A stretch of DNA of 64,000 bases from Pelagirhabdus alkalitolerans (GTDB taxonomy: Bacteria; Bacillota; Bacilli; Bacillales; Amphibacillaceae): positions 62,001 to 126,000 of the forward strand of contig NZ_FMYI01000002.1 of NCBI RefSeq assembly GCF_900096905.1. The letters are read 5' to 3'. Numbering within the stretch: position 1 is the stretch's first letter; each line of letters opens with the position of its first letter. Of the stretch, positions 17,642-26,462 are shown one piece after another. The translations under genes and the position numbers were made by a program. The notes below the pieces were generated by a model. That model did no database searches. It was not told the DNA's origin and was given only the letters and a program-made list of their open reading frames with translations.

Positions 17642-18358
17642 ATGATTATGTGGACAAAATTTAGAAATTGGCTTCAAAAATTTATGATTAAGTTAGGTTT
17701 TAAACCTAAAGGCATTTATTACATAGGTGGAAATGAGGCGCTACCACCTCCGCTGTCAAAAGAAGAAGAATACCAATTGCTCATCAAATTACCTGAAGGA
17801 AATCAAGCAGCTAAAGCAATGCTAATCGAACGTAACTTGAGGCTAGTTGTTTATATCGCTAAGAAGTTCGAGAATACAAAAATAAATATTGAAGATCTGA
17901 TCAGTATTGGAACCATTGGTTTAATTAAGGCTGTTAATACATTTAATTTAGAAAAAAAGATAAAGTTGGCAACTTATGCTTCCAGGTGTATAGAGAATGA
18001 AATTTTGATGTATTTAAGAAAAACAAATAAACTAAAATCGGAAGTTTCATTTGATGAGCCGTTGAATGTTGATTGGGACGGAAATGAACTATTATTATCT
18101 GATATATTAGGAACAGAACATGATATTATTGAAAAGGACATTGAAAAAACGGTTGACAAAACGTTACTAAAAAAAGCGTTAAATGAGTTAAATGAACGCG
18201 AAAAACAAATAATGGAATTGAGGTTTGGGTTAGTCGGACAAGCTGAAATGACACAGAAAGATGTAGCCGAACTTCTTGGTATATCTCAATCCTATATTTC
18301 AAGATTGGAAAAGAAGATTATAAGGCGATTACAGAAAAGCTTTCAAAAAATGGTTTAA
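17642..18358 (+). CDS. sigE: RNA polymerase sporulation sigma-E factor precursor
   Basis: Mother-cell sigma factor made as an inactive precursor. The basic amphipathic pro-sequence covers about residues 1-29, up to YYIGGNEALPPP, the expected SpoIIGA cleavage region. Sigma region 2 (NIEDLISIGTIGLIKAVNTF, ATYASRCIENEI) and region 4 (QKDVAELLGISQSYISRLEKK) are complete. AAAGGAG precedes ATG 17642. 238 residues, almost the same as B. subtilis. Confidence 0.98.
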   Translation: MIMWTKFRNWLQKFMIKLGFKPKGIYYIGGNEALPPPLSKEEEYQLLIKLPEGNQAAKAMLIERNLRLVVYIAKKFENTKINIEDLISIGTIGLIKAVNTFNLEKKIKLATYASRCIENEILMYLRKTNKLKSEVSFDEPLNVDWDGNELLLSDILGTEHDIIEKDIEKTVDKTLLKKALNELNEREKQIMELRFGLVGQAEMTQKDVAELLGISQSYISRLEKKIIRRLQKSFQKMV

Positions 18359-18441
18359 TAAGTCAAGGTAATTATTACCGGGATTAATTCATTTGCCAAT
18401 GGTGATACTGACTGTGAATGGACAACACAGGAGGGTCATAC

Positions 18442-19233
18442 ATGGTCAGGCAAAAAGTCGAAATATGTGGTGTTGATACATCTAAACTTCCCGTTTTAAA
18501 AAATGATGAAATGAAAAAACTTTTTATGGCACTTCAATCAGGTGACTTAACTGCACGTGAAACACTTGTTAATGGGAATTTGAGGTTGGTGTTAAGTATT
18601 ATTCAACGTTTTTCTAATCGTGGTGAATACGGAGATGATTTATTTCAAGTCGGATGTATTGGTTTAATGAAATCAATTGATAATTTCGACTTAAGTCAAA
18701 ATGTACGTTTTTCAACTTATGCTGTCCCTATGATTATCGGTGAAATTAGACGCTACTTACGTGATAATAATCCAATTCGTGTTTCCAGGTCTTTAAGAGA
18801 TATTGCATATAAAGCGTTAAAAGCTAAAGAAAAAATGGTAAACAAGACATTAAGAGAACCGACATCACAAGAACTTGCTGATGAGTTGGGTTTATCAAAT
18901 GCTGAAGTCATTTTCGCACTCGATGCTATACAAGATCCTGTTTCCTTATTTGAACCGATCTACAATGACGGAGGCGAAACGATTTGTATTATGGATCAAA
19001 TCAGCGATAAAACAGAAAAAGAAGATGATTGGTTGGATCACTTATCCATTAAAAATGGAATGAAAGAATTGAAACCGCGTGAGAAGTTAATTATAAATAA
19101 GCGATTCTTTCAAGGTTTGACACAAATGGAAGTAGCAGAAGAAATAGGGATTTCACAAGCGCAAGTTTCGCGGCTTGAAAAGTCGGCCATTGCAGAAATC
19201 AAAACAGATATGTTTCAAGATAAATTGAACTAA
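18442..19233 (+). CDS. sigG: RNA polymerase sporulation sigma-G factor
   Basis: Late forespore sigma factor. The N-terminal KVEICGVDTSKLPVLKN, which is diagnostic for SigG, is present, followed by region 2 (DDLFQVGCIGLMKSIDNFDL), the 2.4/3 region (NPIRVSRSLRDIAYKAL) and region 4 (TQMEVAEEIGISQAQVSRLEK). The start ATG 18442 is preceded by GGAGG; an upstream in-frame ATG at 18418 would add eight unconserved residues. In B. subtilis it is read both from spoIIGA-sigE and from its own sigma-F/G promoter; I do not see a clear forespore promoter here. Confidence 0.97.
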   Translation: MVRQKVEICGVDTSKLPVLKNDEMKKLFMALQSGDLTARETLVNGNLRLVLSIIQRFSNRGEYGDDLFQVGCIGLMKSIDNFDLSQNVRFSTYAVPMIIGEIRRYLRDNNPIRVSRSLRDIAYKALKAKEKMVNKTLREPTSQELADELGLSNAEVIFALDAIQDPVSLFEPIYNDGGETICIMDQISDKTEKEDDWLDHLSIKNGMKELKPREKLIINKRFFQGLTQMEVAEEIGISQAQVSRLEKSAIAEIKTDMFQDKLN

Positions 19234-19235
19234 TA

Positions 19236-19279
19236 CGAATGATCCGCTAGTGTTTTGCTAGTGGATCATTCGCTTTTTT
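19236..19279 (+). terminator. Terminator after sigG
   Basis: Arms 19236-19250 and 19258-19272 pair over 15 bp (one G-U) with a 7-nt loop and are followed by CTTTTTT. It closes the spoIIGA-sigE-sigG unit. Confidence 0.9.
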
Positions 19280-19344
19280 GTTTTATATATAAAGTTATCG
19301 TTTTCTACTGTTTGACATATTTATAAACAAAGGAGATGAACGAG

Positions 19345-19557
19345 ATGATGTATTCCGAATTACAAACAAAAGAAGTTGTCTCAGTTGGGACAGGTGAACG
19401 ATTTGGTTACATAAAAGATTTGGAAATCGATATTAAAAAAGGGCAAATTACTCAACTCATTATCTGGAAACGTTCTTGGTTTCAAAAGTATGATGAGGTA
19501 TTGATTGCGTGGACAGATATTGTACAATTAGGTGAAGATGTCATATTGGTAAAGTAA
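19345..19557 (+). CDS. ylmC: PRC-barrel protein, YlmC/YmxH family
   Basis: Small PRC-barrel domain protein between sigG and the ylmDE genes. The fold signature LQTKEVVSVGTGERFGYI...LEIDIKKGQI is clear. In spore formers the YlmC/YmxH family is conserved but biochemically undefined. The start is set at ATG 19345, 9 nt after AAAGGAG (19329-19335); the ATG at 19336 lies inside that site. 70 residues. Confidence 0.8.
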   Translation: MMYSELQTKEVVSVGTGERFGYIKDLEIDIKKGQITQLIIWKRSWFQKYDEVLIAWTDIVQLGEDVILVK

Positions 19558-19609
19558 AAGAGAAAAAGCTCAAAAAATGTGATAAAATATGATCAAAAAG
19601 GAAGGTCTT

Positions 19610-20407
19610 ATGGAACCATTCAAAAGAGAGCACTCGAGTTATTTAACAATAAAACCAATACACGAATCTACACCATTGATAGCAGGTATCACAACACGTT
19701 TAAATGGTTTTAGTAAGTCGCCGTACGATCAATTTAATATGGGCTTGCATGTTGGGGATGAAAAACAAGACGTTTTAGCTAATCGTGAGAAATTAGCAGA
19801 TTACTTAGAGTTTCCTATGAAGAATTGGGTTATATCGGAACAAGTCCATTCAAACAACGTAAAGATTGTGACAGATGTTGATAAAGAGGCAGGAGTTTAT
19901 GATATAGACTCCGCTATTAAAGGAGTCGATGGATTATTAACACATCAAAGCGGTATATTACTTGCTGGCTTTTTTGCTGATTGCGTTCCCTTGTATTTCC
20001 ACGATCCAGTAACGGGTTGGATCGGACTTGCTCATGCAGGATGGAAAGGGACAGTGTCTAATATAGGTGGCTCCATGATTCGAAAAATGTCGGAAGAAGG
20101 AGTAAATCCCATAAATATTAATGCTGTCATAGGTCCTTCGATCTCTAAACAACGTTATGAAGTCAATGAGTATGTCTATCGAAATATTCCTCAAAAATAT
20201 CATGAGGATTGTTTAACATTTCATAAAAAAGATCATGCTCTACTTGATTTAAAAGCTCTAAATGAACGGCTACTCATAGACATGGGTATTTCCGAAAATA
20301 ATATTTATAAAAGTCAAGTTTGTACGTATGAAGCAGATGATTTATACTCACACCGTCGAGATCAACAACATACCGGAAGAATGCTAGGGTTTATAGGGCG
20401 CTATTAA
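19610..20407 (+). CDS. ylmD: Peptidoglycan editing factor / YfiH-type copper oxidase domain protein
   Basis: Member of the YfiH (PgeF, multicopper-oxidase-like laccase-domain) family, annotated both as a polyphenol oxidase and as a peptidoglycan editing factor. Conserved metal-site stretches are seen: NMGLHVGDE, SEQVHSNNV, ADCVPLYFHD and the family hallmark AHAGWKGT. The start ATG 19610 follows AAGGAAGG; a leftward ATG at 19589 precedes that site and is less likely. 265 residues is usual. It forms one operon with ylmE, sepF, ylmG, rqcP and perhaps divIVA. Confidence 0.85.
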   Translation: MEPFKREHSSYLTIKPIHESTPLIAGITTRLNGFSKSPYDQFNMGLHVGDEKQDVLANREKLADYLEFPMKNWVISEQVHSNNVKIVTDVDKEAGVYDIDSAIKGVDGLLTHQSGILLAGFFADCVPLYFHDPVTGWIGLAHAGWKGTVSNIGGSMIRKMSEEGVNPININAVIGPSISKQRYEVNEYVYRNIPQKYHEDCLTFHKKDHALLDLKALNERLLIDMGISENNIYKSQVCTYEADDLYSHRRDQQHTGRMLGFIGRY

Positions 20408-20421
20408 TAAGGAGGTAACAA

Positions 20422-21102
20422 ATGTCTGTCTTAGATAACTTAAATGAAATTGAATCCAACATAAACGAAGCATGCAAGCGATCTAGTCGAAATCGTTCTG
20501 AAATCACACTGATAGCTGTCACAAAATATGTTACAATAGAGCAGACTGAAGAAGTTTTTCATTCAGGATTATATCATTTAGCCGAAAACCGTGTGGAAGG
20601 ATTTCAAAAGAAACATGAAGCACTCACTTCTGATGCGATAAATTGGCATTATGTAGGAGAACTTCAATCGAGAAAAGTAAAGAAGATTATAGATGATGTA
20701 GACTATTTTCATGCGCTCGATCGTGCGTCTGTTGCTAAAGAAATTAACAAAAGAGCATCACAACCTATTAACTGCTTTGTTCAAGTGAACGTAAGTGGAG
20801 AAGAATCAAAAAGTGGACAAACTCCAGAAGATACAATTCCATTTATAAAAAGTCTGGAACACTATCCGAACGTTAAAATCGTGGGTTTAATGACGATGGC
20901 CCCTTATACAAATGATCAAAGCGTATTGCGGCAAACGTTTAAGGATTTAAGAAAATTAAGAGATGATGTGAAGGCACTTGATTTATCCCATGCACCTTGT
21001 GATTTTTTATCAATGGGGATGAGTAATGATTACACAATTGCTATTGAAGAAGGTGCAACGCATATTCGAATTGGTTCTGAGCTTGTCAAACCAGAAAGGT
21101 AA
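20422..21102 (+). CDS. ylmE: PLP homeostasis protein, YggS/PipY family
   Basis: Pyridoxal-phosphate binding protein with an alanine-racemase-like TIM barrel, without known catalytic activity; it maintains free PLP and amino acid pools. The PLP lysine lies in LIAVTKYV, with HYVGELQSRK and FLSMGMSNDYTIAIEEGATHIRIG typical of the family. AGGAGG precedes ATG 20422. It sits 12 nt before sepF, an association conserved in Firmicutes and Actinobacteria. Confidence 0.92.
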   Translation: MSVLDNLNEIESNINEACKRSSRNRSEITLIAVTKYVTIEQTEEVFHSGLYHLAENRVEGFQKKHEALTSDAINWHYVGELQSRKVKKIIDDVDYFHALDRASVAKEINKRASQPINCFVQVNVSGEESKSGQTPEDTIPFIKSLEHYPNVKIVGLMTMAPYTNDQSVLRQTFKDLRKLRDDVKALDLSHAPCDFLSMGMSNDYTIAIEEGATHIRIGSELVKPER

Positions 21103-21113
21103 GGTGAAAAAAG

Positions 21114-21551
21114 ATGAGCCTAAAAAACAAATTTCGTACGTTGTTTTCAGTAGAAGATGAAGAATATTATGAAGAGGCACCCTCAGATGATGTACATGAA
21201 ACAGAAGAAGAGTTGGCGGCTACCGGACAACGCTCATCAAAGAAAAACAATAAAAATGTTGTCAGTTTGAAGTCTGTACAAGCCCAAGCCAAAGTGGTGT
21301 TATCAGAACCTAGGTCTTATGATGAAACACAAGAAATTGCGGATCACATCGTAAGCAGAAGATCAGTGGTTATCAACTTGCAACGCGTTGATTATGAACA
21401 AGCAAAAAGAATTGTTGATTTCTTAAGTGGAACGGTCTACGCTGTTTCTGGTGAAATTCAAAAATTAGGACCGCATACATTTTTATGTACACCAGATAAC
21501 GTTGAAATATCAGGAAATATTACACAAATGGTAGAAGAGGAAGATTATTAA
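21114..21551 (+). CDS. sepF: Cell division protein SepF
   Basis: Membrane-binding FtsZ partner that forms rings and bundles FtsZ. The short N-terminal amphipathic helix MSLKNKFRTLF is followed by an acidic linker and the DUF552 core (VVINLQRVDYEQAKRIVDFLSGTVYAVSGEIQKLGPHTFLC split over two lines of the fold). 145 residues is normal. It is 15 nt from ylmG. Confidence 0.95.
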   Translation: MSLKNKFRTLFSVEDEEYYEEAPSDDVHETEEELAATGQRSSKKNNKNVVSLKSVQAQAKVVLSEPRSYDETQEIADHIVSRRSVVINLQRVDYEQAKRIVDFLSGTVYAVSGEIQKLGPHTFLCTPDNVEISGNITQMVEEEDY

Positions 21552-21565
21552 AAGGTGGTAAGTAG

Positions 21566-21826
21566 ATGGGATCGATTCAAAGTTTAGCACTTACGTTGGT
21601 AGAGTTATACCAATTTGCTATTGTAGGATATATATTAATGTCATGGTTTCCGGGGGCGCGAGATTCATCAATCGGTTTATTTTTATCTAGAATAGTCGAG
21701 CCATATTTAGAACCGTTTAGAAGTATTATTCCCCCATTAGGGATGATCGATATTTCTGGTATTGTTGCGCTTATTACGTTACGATTTGCTAGAAATGGTT
21801 TGATCGTATTATTTAACATGTTGTAG
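21566..21826 (+). CDS. ylmG: YggT-family membrane protein YlmG
   Basis: Small integral membrane protein with two hydrophobic segments and the YggT signature YILMSWFPGARDSSIG...VEPYLEPFRSIIPP. The family is linked to division genes in Gram-positives and to organelle or nucleoid distribution in plastids; the bacterial role is not settled. 86 residues. It lies between sepF and the S4-domain gene, as in B. subtilis. Confidence 0.9.
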   Translation: MGSIQSLALTLVELYQFAIVGYILMSWFPGARDSSIGLFLSRIVEPYLEPFRSIIPPLGMIDISGIVALITLRFARNGLIVLFNML

Positions 21827-21843
21827 TTGAGTGGGTGGATGCT

Positions 21844-22626
21844 ATGGAAATATACCAACACTTTAGACGAGAAGAGCAGCCGTTTATTGATCAAATTCTC
21901 AACTGGAAAGATCAAGTAGAAGAACAATATGTGACACGTTTTACAGATTTTTTGGATCCGAGAGAACAACATATTTTTAAAAGTATTATAGGGAACGATG
22001 AGTCATTCGTTCTAAGCTTTTCGGGTGGTGTTGAAGAATCTGAGCGAAAACAAGCGATGCTCGCTCCATTCTATGTCAATGCATCAGAAGAGACATTTCC
22101 AATGACGGTTATGCAAGCGACGTTTGCTACTAAATTTATTACGATTGAACATCGAGATGTATTAGGTTCTGTTTTATCGCTAGGATTGACACGTAAAAAA
22201 ATTGGAGATATTGTCGTTGATCAAAATGATGGTGTCATCCAACTTGTTGTTTCTGAAGATGTCGGTGATTTTATCTTGATGCAGTTGACTTCAATTAAAA
22301 AAGCAACGGTTCGATTTAAAGAAGTTGAACCTCATGAGTACTATCCTTTGCAAAATGAGTGGAAATCTCATGAGACCACCGTCAGTTCAATGCGACTGGA
22401 CGTGTTAGTTAAGCATTTTTATTCATTATCGCGCAACCAAGCGTTAGATGTTATAAAAAAAGGTCGCGTGAAAGTGAATTTCAAACAAGTGGAAGACCCT
22501 GCTTTTATCGTTGCGCAAGGTGATTTGCTTAGTTTCAGGGGGAAAGGGCGAAGTCAATTAGATACCATTTTAAAAGAAACGAAAAAAAAGAAATGGCGTA
22601 TTCGTTATCGGATATTGTTAAAATAA
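21844..22626 (+). CDS. ylmH: S4-domain ribosome quality-control factor RqcP (YlmH)
   Basis: RNA-binding protein which, together with RqcH, adds C-terminal alanine tails to stalled nascent chains on 50S subunits. The N-terminal domain contains the conserved FTDFLDPREQ segment; the S4 domain is at the C-terminus (MRLDVLVKHFYSLSRNQALDVIKKG...VKVNFK). Its partner gene rqcH is in this same window at 39710. The start is taken as ATG 21844, giving MEIYQHFRREEQPF as in B. subtilis; GTG 21835 is in frame upstream. Confidence 0.9.
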   Translation: MEIYQHFRREEQPFIDQILNWKDQVEEQYVTRFTDFLDPREQHIFKSIIGNDESFVLSFSGGVEESERKQAMLAPFYVNASEETFPMTVMQATFATKFITIEHRDVLGSVLSLGLTRKKIGDIVVDQNDGVIQLVVSEDVGDFILMQLTSIKKATVRFKEVEPHEYYPLQNEWKSHETTVSSMRLDVLVKHFYSLSRNQALDVIKKGRVKVNFKQVEDPAFIVAQGDLLSFRGKGRSQLDTILKETKKKKWRIRYRILLK

Positions 22627-22711
22627 TTAAAGAAAATAAAGGATTATTTATGCAATTTGTCGAATGAGTAGCATTGTAAAGATTAGATTATTAGATTAGG
22701 AGGTGGCCGTT

Positions 22712-23215
22712 GTGCCATTGACACCATTAGATATTCATAATAAAGAATTTACTCGAGGACTAAGAGGTTATGATCAAGATGAAGTAAATGAATTCCTTGA
22801 TCAGGTTATTAAAGATTATGAAATTGTGATTCGTGAAAAGAAAGAATTAAAACGTGAAGTTGAAGAATTACAAGAAAGATTAAGTCACTTTTCTAATATT
22901 GAAGAAACATTAAATAAATCGATTCTAGTTGCACAACAAACTGCTGAAGAAGTGAAAGGGAATGCGACAAAAGAATCGAAGTTGATTGTAAGAGAAGCTG
23001 AGAAAAACGCTGATCGAATTATCAATGAAGCATTGGAAAAATCACGTCGAATCGAGATTGAAGTAGAAGAATTGAAAAAACAAGGTAAAGTATTTAGAAC
23101 ACGTTTGAAGATGTTAGTTGAAGCTCAACTTGAAATGATCGAAAATGGTGATTGGGATCAACTATTGAATGTTCAATTTGGTGATGAACAAGAAGACACA
23201 GACGAAGAACAATAA
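22712..23215 (+). CDS. divIVA: Cell-pole and septum protein DivIVA
   Basis: Coiled-coil protein that binds negatively curved membrane at septa and poles. The N-terminal domain MPLTPLDIHNKEFTRGLRGYD split by the DEDEVNEFL-like segment is conserved, followed by a long coiled coil (about residues 30-140) and an acidic end. The start is GTG 22712, 8 nt after AGGAGG (22698-22703), giving the invariant MPLTP; an earlier GTG at 22703 overlaps the ribosome site. 167 residues against 164 in B. subtilis. Confidence 0.96.
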   Translation: MPLTPLDIHNKEFTRGLRGYDQDEVNEFLDQVIKDYEIVIREKKELKREVEELQERLSHFSNIEETLNKSILVAQQTAEEVKGNATKESKLIVREAEKNADRIINEALEKSRRIEIEVEELKKQGKVFRTRLKMLVEAQLEMIENGDWDQLLNVQFGDEQEDTDEEQ

Positions 23216-23230
23216 CCTTTCAATCGAGAC

Positions 23231-23259
23231 TTGACGTCGATGTATTTATTACATATAAT
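23231..23259 (+). promoter_or_regulatory. Sigma-A promoter of ileS
   Basis: TTGACG (23231-23236), exactly 17 nt, then TATAAT (23254-23259). Transcription would start near 23266, giving a T-box leader of about 260 nt before the terminator. Confidence 0.85.
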
Positions 23260-23289
23260 TCTATAGACAGGATTGAAAGTAAATAATTA

Positions 23290-23524
23290 AAAGCAATGCG
23301 AGGAAGAGTAAGTTTATTCTATTTATAAAGCGAGCTAGGAAATGGTGTGAGCCTAGTTAAATGAATAAGCTGAAGATCATCCTCAAGCTTCCTATATGAA
23401 CGTAAGAGTAATTTAGGACGTCTACGGTCACGTTACGACTATGAAGAGTGAGTCACAACTTGTGACTAACTAGGGTGGTAACGCGAGGCTCTCGTCCCTT
23501 TTTATAGGGATGAGAGTTTTTTTG
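23290..23524 (+). promoter_or_regulatory. T-box riboswitch, isoleucine specific
   Basis: Leader with the T-box architecture. Stem I has an AGTA-containing base and the GGTGTGAGCC distal region. A specifier loop region contains ATC at 23376-23378. The T-box core AGGGTGGTAACGCG is at 23472-23485. The terminator has arms 23489-23498 and 23507-23516 plus eight T. Uncharged tRNA-Ile pairing with TGGT should favour antitermination and raise ileS expression. The core has A where the consensus (AGGGTGGNACCGCG) has C. Confidence 0.93.
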
Positions 23525-23583
23525 TTTTTAAACAATTTAAATGTATAGATCTAATGTACGATTATAAAAGAGGAGGCAAAATG

Positions 23584-26325
23584 ATGGATTATAAAGACAC
23601 ACTGCACATGCCGAAGACAGATTTCCCAATGCGAGGTAATTTACCGAACAAAGAGCCTCAAATGCAACAGGATTGGGACGAACAACAACTTTATCAGAAG
23701 GTACAGGAACGTACAAAATCTCGAAAACGTTTCGTCTTACATGATGGCCCTCCGTATGCCAATGGCGACCTTCACATGGGGCATGCATTAAATAAGATTT
23801 TAAAGGATTTTATTGTTAAATATAAATCGATGTCTGGATTTAATGCGCCATATGTACCTGGTTGGGATACGCATGGTTTACCTATTGAGCAAGCTTTAGC
23901 TAAAAAGAAAGTCAATCGTAAAAAAATGTCTACAGCTGAGTTTCGTCAAAAATGTGCGGATTATGCCATGAAACAGCTTGATAACCAACGTACACAATTT
24001 AAACAGCTCGGAGTCCGTGGCGATTGGGAAAATCCTTATGTCACGTTAGACAAAGATTATGAAGCGGCACAAATTGAAGTGTTTGGTGAAATGGCTAAAA
24101 AAGGTTATATCTATAAAGGGTTAAAACCTGTTTATTGGTCACCGTCTTCTGAATCTGCACTAGCAGAAGCGGAAATTGAATATCAAGATAAGCGTTCACC
24201 TTCTATTTATGTTGGTTTTGATGTGAAAGATGGAAAAGGGTTACTAAATGGAGATGAAAAATTCTTAATTTGGACAACAACACCTTGGACCATTCCAGCT
24301 AATCTTGCAATTGCTTTACATGCTGATTTAGATTATATCGTCGTCGAGGCGAATAATCAGAAAGTGATTATTGCAAAAGAGCTGCTTGATGATGTTAAAG
24401 AAGCGCTAGAATGGGAAGACTATAACATTGTCAAAACATTTAAAGGGCACGAAGCAGAAAATCTTGTAGCACAGCATCCATTATATGATCGTGAATCGCT
24501 TGTGATTTTAGGTGATCATGTCACAATTGATGGTGGAACGGGACTTGTTCATACAGCACCTGGTCATGGTGAAGATGACTTTGTCGTTGGTAAACAGTAT
24601 GGTTTAGATGTGCTATGTCCTGTTGATGAAAAAGGGGTCTTTACAGACGAAGCACCTGGATTTGAAGGTGTATTTTATGATAAAGCAAATAAAGAGATTA
24701 CAGAGGCTTTAGAAGAAAGTGGAGCACTGTTAAAACTCGAGTTTATTACACACGCTTATCCTCATGATTGGCGCACGAAAAAGCCTGTTATTTATCGAGC
24801 GACGAATCAGTGGTTTGCATCGATTAAAGCGTTCAAAGAAGATATTTTATCAGAAATAAACCGTATAAAATGGCAACCCAAATGGGGCGAAACGCGTCTT
24901 TATAATATGGTTCGTGACAGAGAAGATTGGTGTATTTCGCGTCAACGTATATGGGGTGTACCTATCCCTGTATTCTATGGTGAAGATCGGACACCAATTA
25001 TTACCGATGAGACGATCTCACACGTTGCTAAACTATTCCGTCAACACGGATCGAACATTTGGTTTGAATGGGAAACGAAAGACTTATTACCAGAAGGTTT
25101 TACATCTGACCACAGTCCGAATAATGAGTTCACAAAAGAAATGGACATTATGGATGTTTGGTTTGACTCAGGGTCATCACATCAAGCGGTTTTAGAAGAG
25201 CGAGAAGACCTTCATCGACCGGCTGATTTATATTTAGAAGGATCTGACCAGTACCGCGGTTGGTTTAACTCTTCAATTTCGACTGGCGTAGCTGTAACAG
25301 GTCAATCACCTTATGAAATGATTTTAAGTCACGGTTTTACATTGGATGGACAAGGAAGAAAAATGAGTAAATCCGTCGGAAATGTTGTTGTACCATCTAA
25401 AATTATGAAACAATATGGTGCCGATATTTTACGTCTTTGGGTCGCTTCTGTGGATTATCAGGCAGATGTAAGAGTGTCTGATGAAATTATTAAGCAAATT
25501 GCCGAAGGTTATCGTAAGATTCGAAATACGTTCCGATTCCTACTAGGTAATCTAGCTGATTTTGATCCAGCTCATGATCAAGTGAAAGATCAAGATCTAC
25601 ATGAAATTGATCGCTATATGGTTGTTAAATTACAACAAGTGGTTAAACAAGTATTAAATGCATATGATGAGTATGACTTTTCTACGGTTTATAGTACGAT
25701 CCATCAATTCGCTTCTAAAGAGCTCAGTGCATTTTATTTAGATTATGCGAAAGATATTTTATATATTGAGAATAAGGACAATCAACGCCGCCGTTCTATT
25801 CAAACGGTGTATTATGAAGCGATTCAAACGCTCGTTCAATTGTTAACGCCAATATTAACGCATACAGCAGAGGAAGTATGGCAACACATTCCGAATGTAG
25901 AGGCAGAGTTTGTTCAATTAACAGATATGCCAGAGCCTAGAGATATTGAAGGACAAGATGAATTGATTGAAAAATGGGATCAATTTGTTGTCATCCGTGA
26001 TGATATTTTGAAAGCATTAGAAGAAGCAAGAGCTGAAAAAGTGATCGGTAAATCGTTAGAAGCAAAACTGACGATTGCACCGTTAACGACTGAAGCGAAG
26101 CAATTATTAAACGAGGTCGATTCTTTAGATCAACTCTTTATTGTATCGCGTGTTGATGTCGTTGATCATTTAGAAGGTCATAAAGCGTATGAACATGTAA
26201 GTGTGGCAGTTGAGAAATATGATGAAGAAAAGTGCGAACGTTGCTGGGTAGCTTCTGAAACGGTTGGAGAAGATGATCATCATCCAACGCTATGTAAACG
26301 TTGTGCGTCAATCCTATCTAATTAA
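23584..26325 (+). CDS. ileS: Isoleucyl-tRNA synthetase
   Basis: Class I synthetase charging tRNA-Ile. The HIGH motif reads HMGH (in GDLHMGHALN, about residues 57-60) and KMSKS is at residues 593-597. The CP1 editing domain and anticodon-binding domain are complete. A C-terminal zinc site has four Cys in CERCW...CKRC. The start is taken as ATG 23584, 7 nt after AGGAGG (23571-23576), giving MDYKDTLHMPKTDFPMRGN as in B. subtilis; ATG 23581 is adjacent. Control is by the T-box upstream. Confidence 0.98.
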   Translation: MDYKDTLHMPKTDFPMRGNLPNKEPQMQQDWDEQQLYQKVQERTKSRKRFVLHDGPPYANGDLHMGHALNKILKDFIVKYKSMSGFNAPYVPGWDTHGLPIEQALAKKKVNRKKMSTAEFRQKCADYAMKQLDNQRTQFKQLGVRGDWENPYVTLDKDYEAAQIEVFGEMAKKGYIYKGLKPVYWSPSSESALAEAEIEYQDKRSPSIYVGFDVKDGKGLLNGDEKFLIWTTTPWTIPANLAIALHADLDYIVVEANNQKVIIAKELLDDVKEALEWEDYNIVKTFKGHEAENLVAQHPLYDRESLVILGDHVTIDGGTGLVHTAPGHGEDDFVVGKQYGLDVLCPVDEKGVFTDEAPGFEGVFYDKANKEITEALEESGALLKLEFITHAYPHDWRTKKPVIYRATNQWFASIKAFKEDILSEINRIKWQPKWGETRLYNMVRDREDWCISRQRIWGVPIPVFYGEDRTPIITDETISHVAKLFRQHGSNIWFEWETKDLLPEGFTSDHSPNNEFTKEMDIMDVWFDSGSSHQAVLEEREDLHRPADLYLEGSDQYRGWFNSSISTGVAVTGQSPYEMILSHGFTLDGQGRKMSKSVGNVVVPSKIMKQYGADILRLWVASVDYQADVRVSDEIIKQIAEGYRKIRNTFRFLLGNLADFDPAHDQVKDQDLHEIDRYMVVKLQQVVKQVLNAYDEYDFSTVYSTIHQFASKELSAFYLDYAKDILYIENKDNQRRRSIQTVYYEAIQTLVQLLTPILTHTAEEVWQHIPNVEAEFVQLTDMPEPRDIEGQDELIEKWDQFVVIRDDILKALEEARAEKVIGKSLEAKLTIAPLTTEAKQLLNEVDSLDQLFIVSRVDVVDHLEGHKAYEHVSVAVEKYDEEKCERCWVASETVGEDDHHPTLCKRCASILSN

Positions 26326-26334
26326 GGTTGATTC

Positions 26335-26375
26335 AAAACATTCAGGTGATATGCTCACCTGAATGTTTTCATTTT
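26335..26375 (+). terminator. Terminator after ileS
   Basis: A perfect 15-bp stem (26335-26349 with 26355-26369) around a 5-nt loop; the 3' arm ends in TTTT and is followed by CATTTT. Confidence 0.85.
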
Positions 26376-26418
26376 AGTTAAGATAAGGATTGTTAAGTTT
26401 TTCTACTTATGTTGGGTG

Positions 26419-26427
26419 TGGTAAAAT
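26419..26427 (+). promoter_or_regulatory. Extended -10 promoter for lspA
   Basis: TGG then TAAAAT (26422-26427), downstream of the ileS terminator and 36 nt before the lspA start. No good -35 is visible. It would allow lspA and the rluD-family gene to be read separately from ileS. Confidence 0.4.
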
Positions 26428-26462
26428 GCTTACGTATGATGTTTTGAAATGGAGGAATGAGG

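Noticed and set aside
21577..21972. 131-codon open frame on the - strand
   Set aside because: Covers ylmG and the start of ylmH, both well supported on the + strand.
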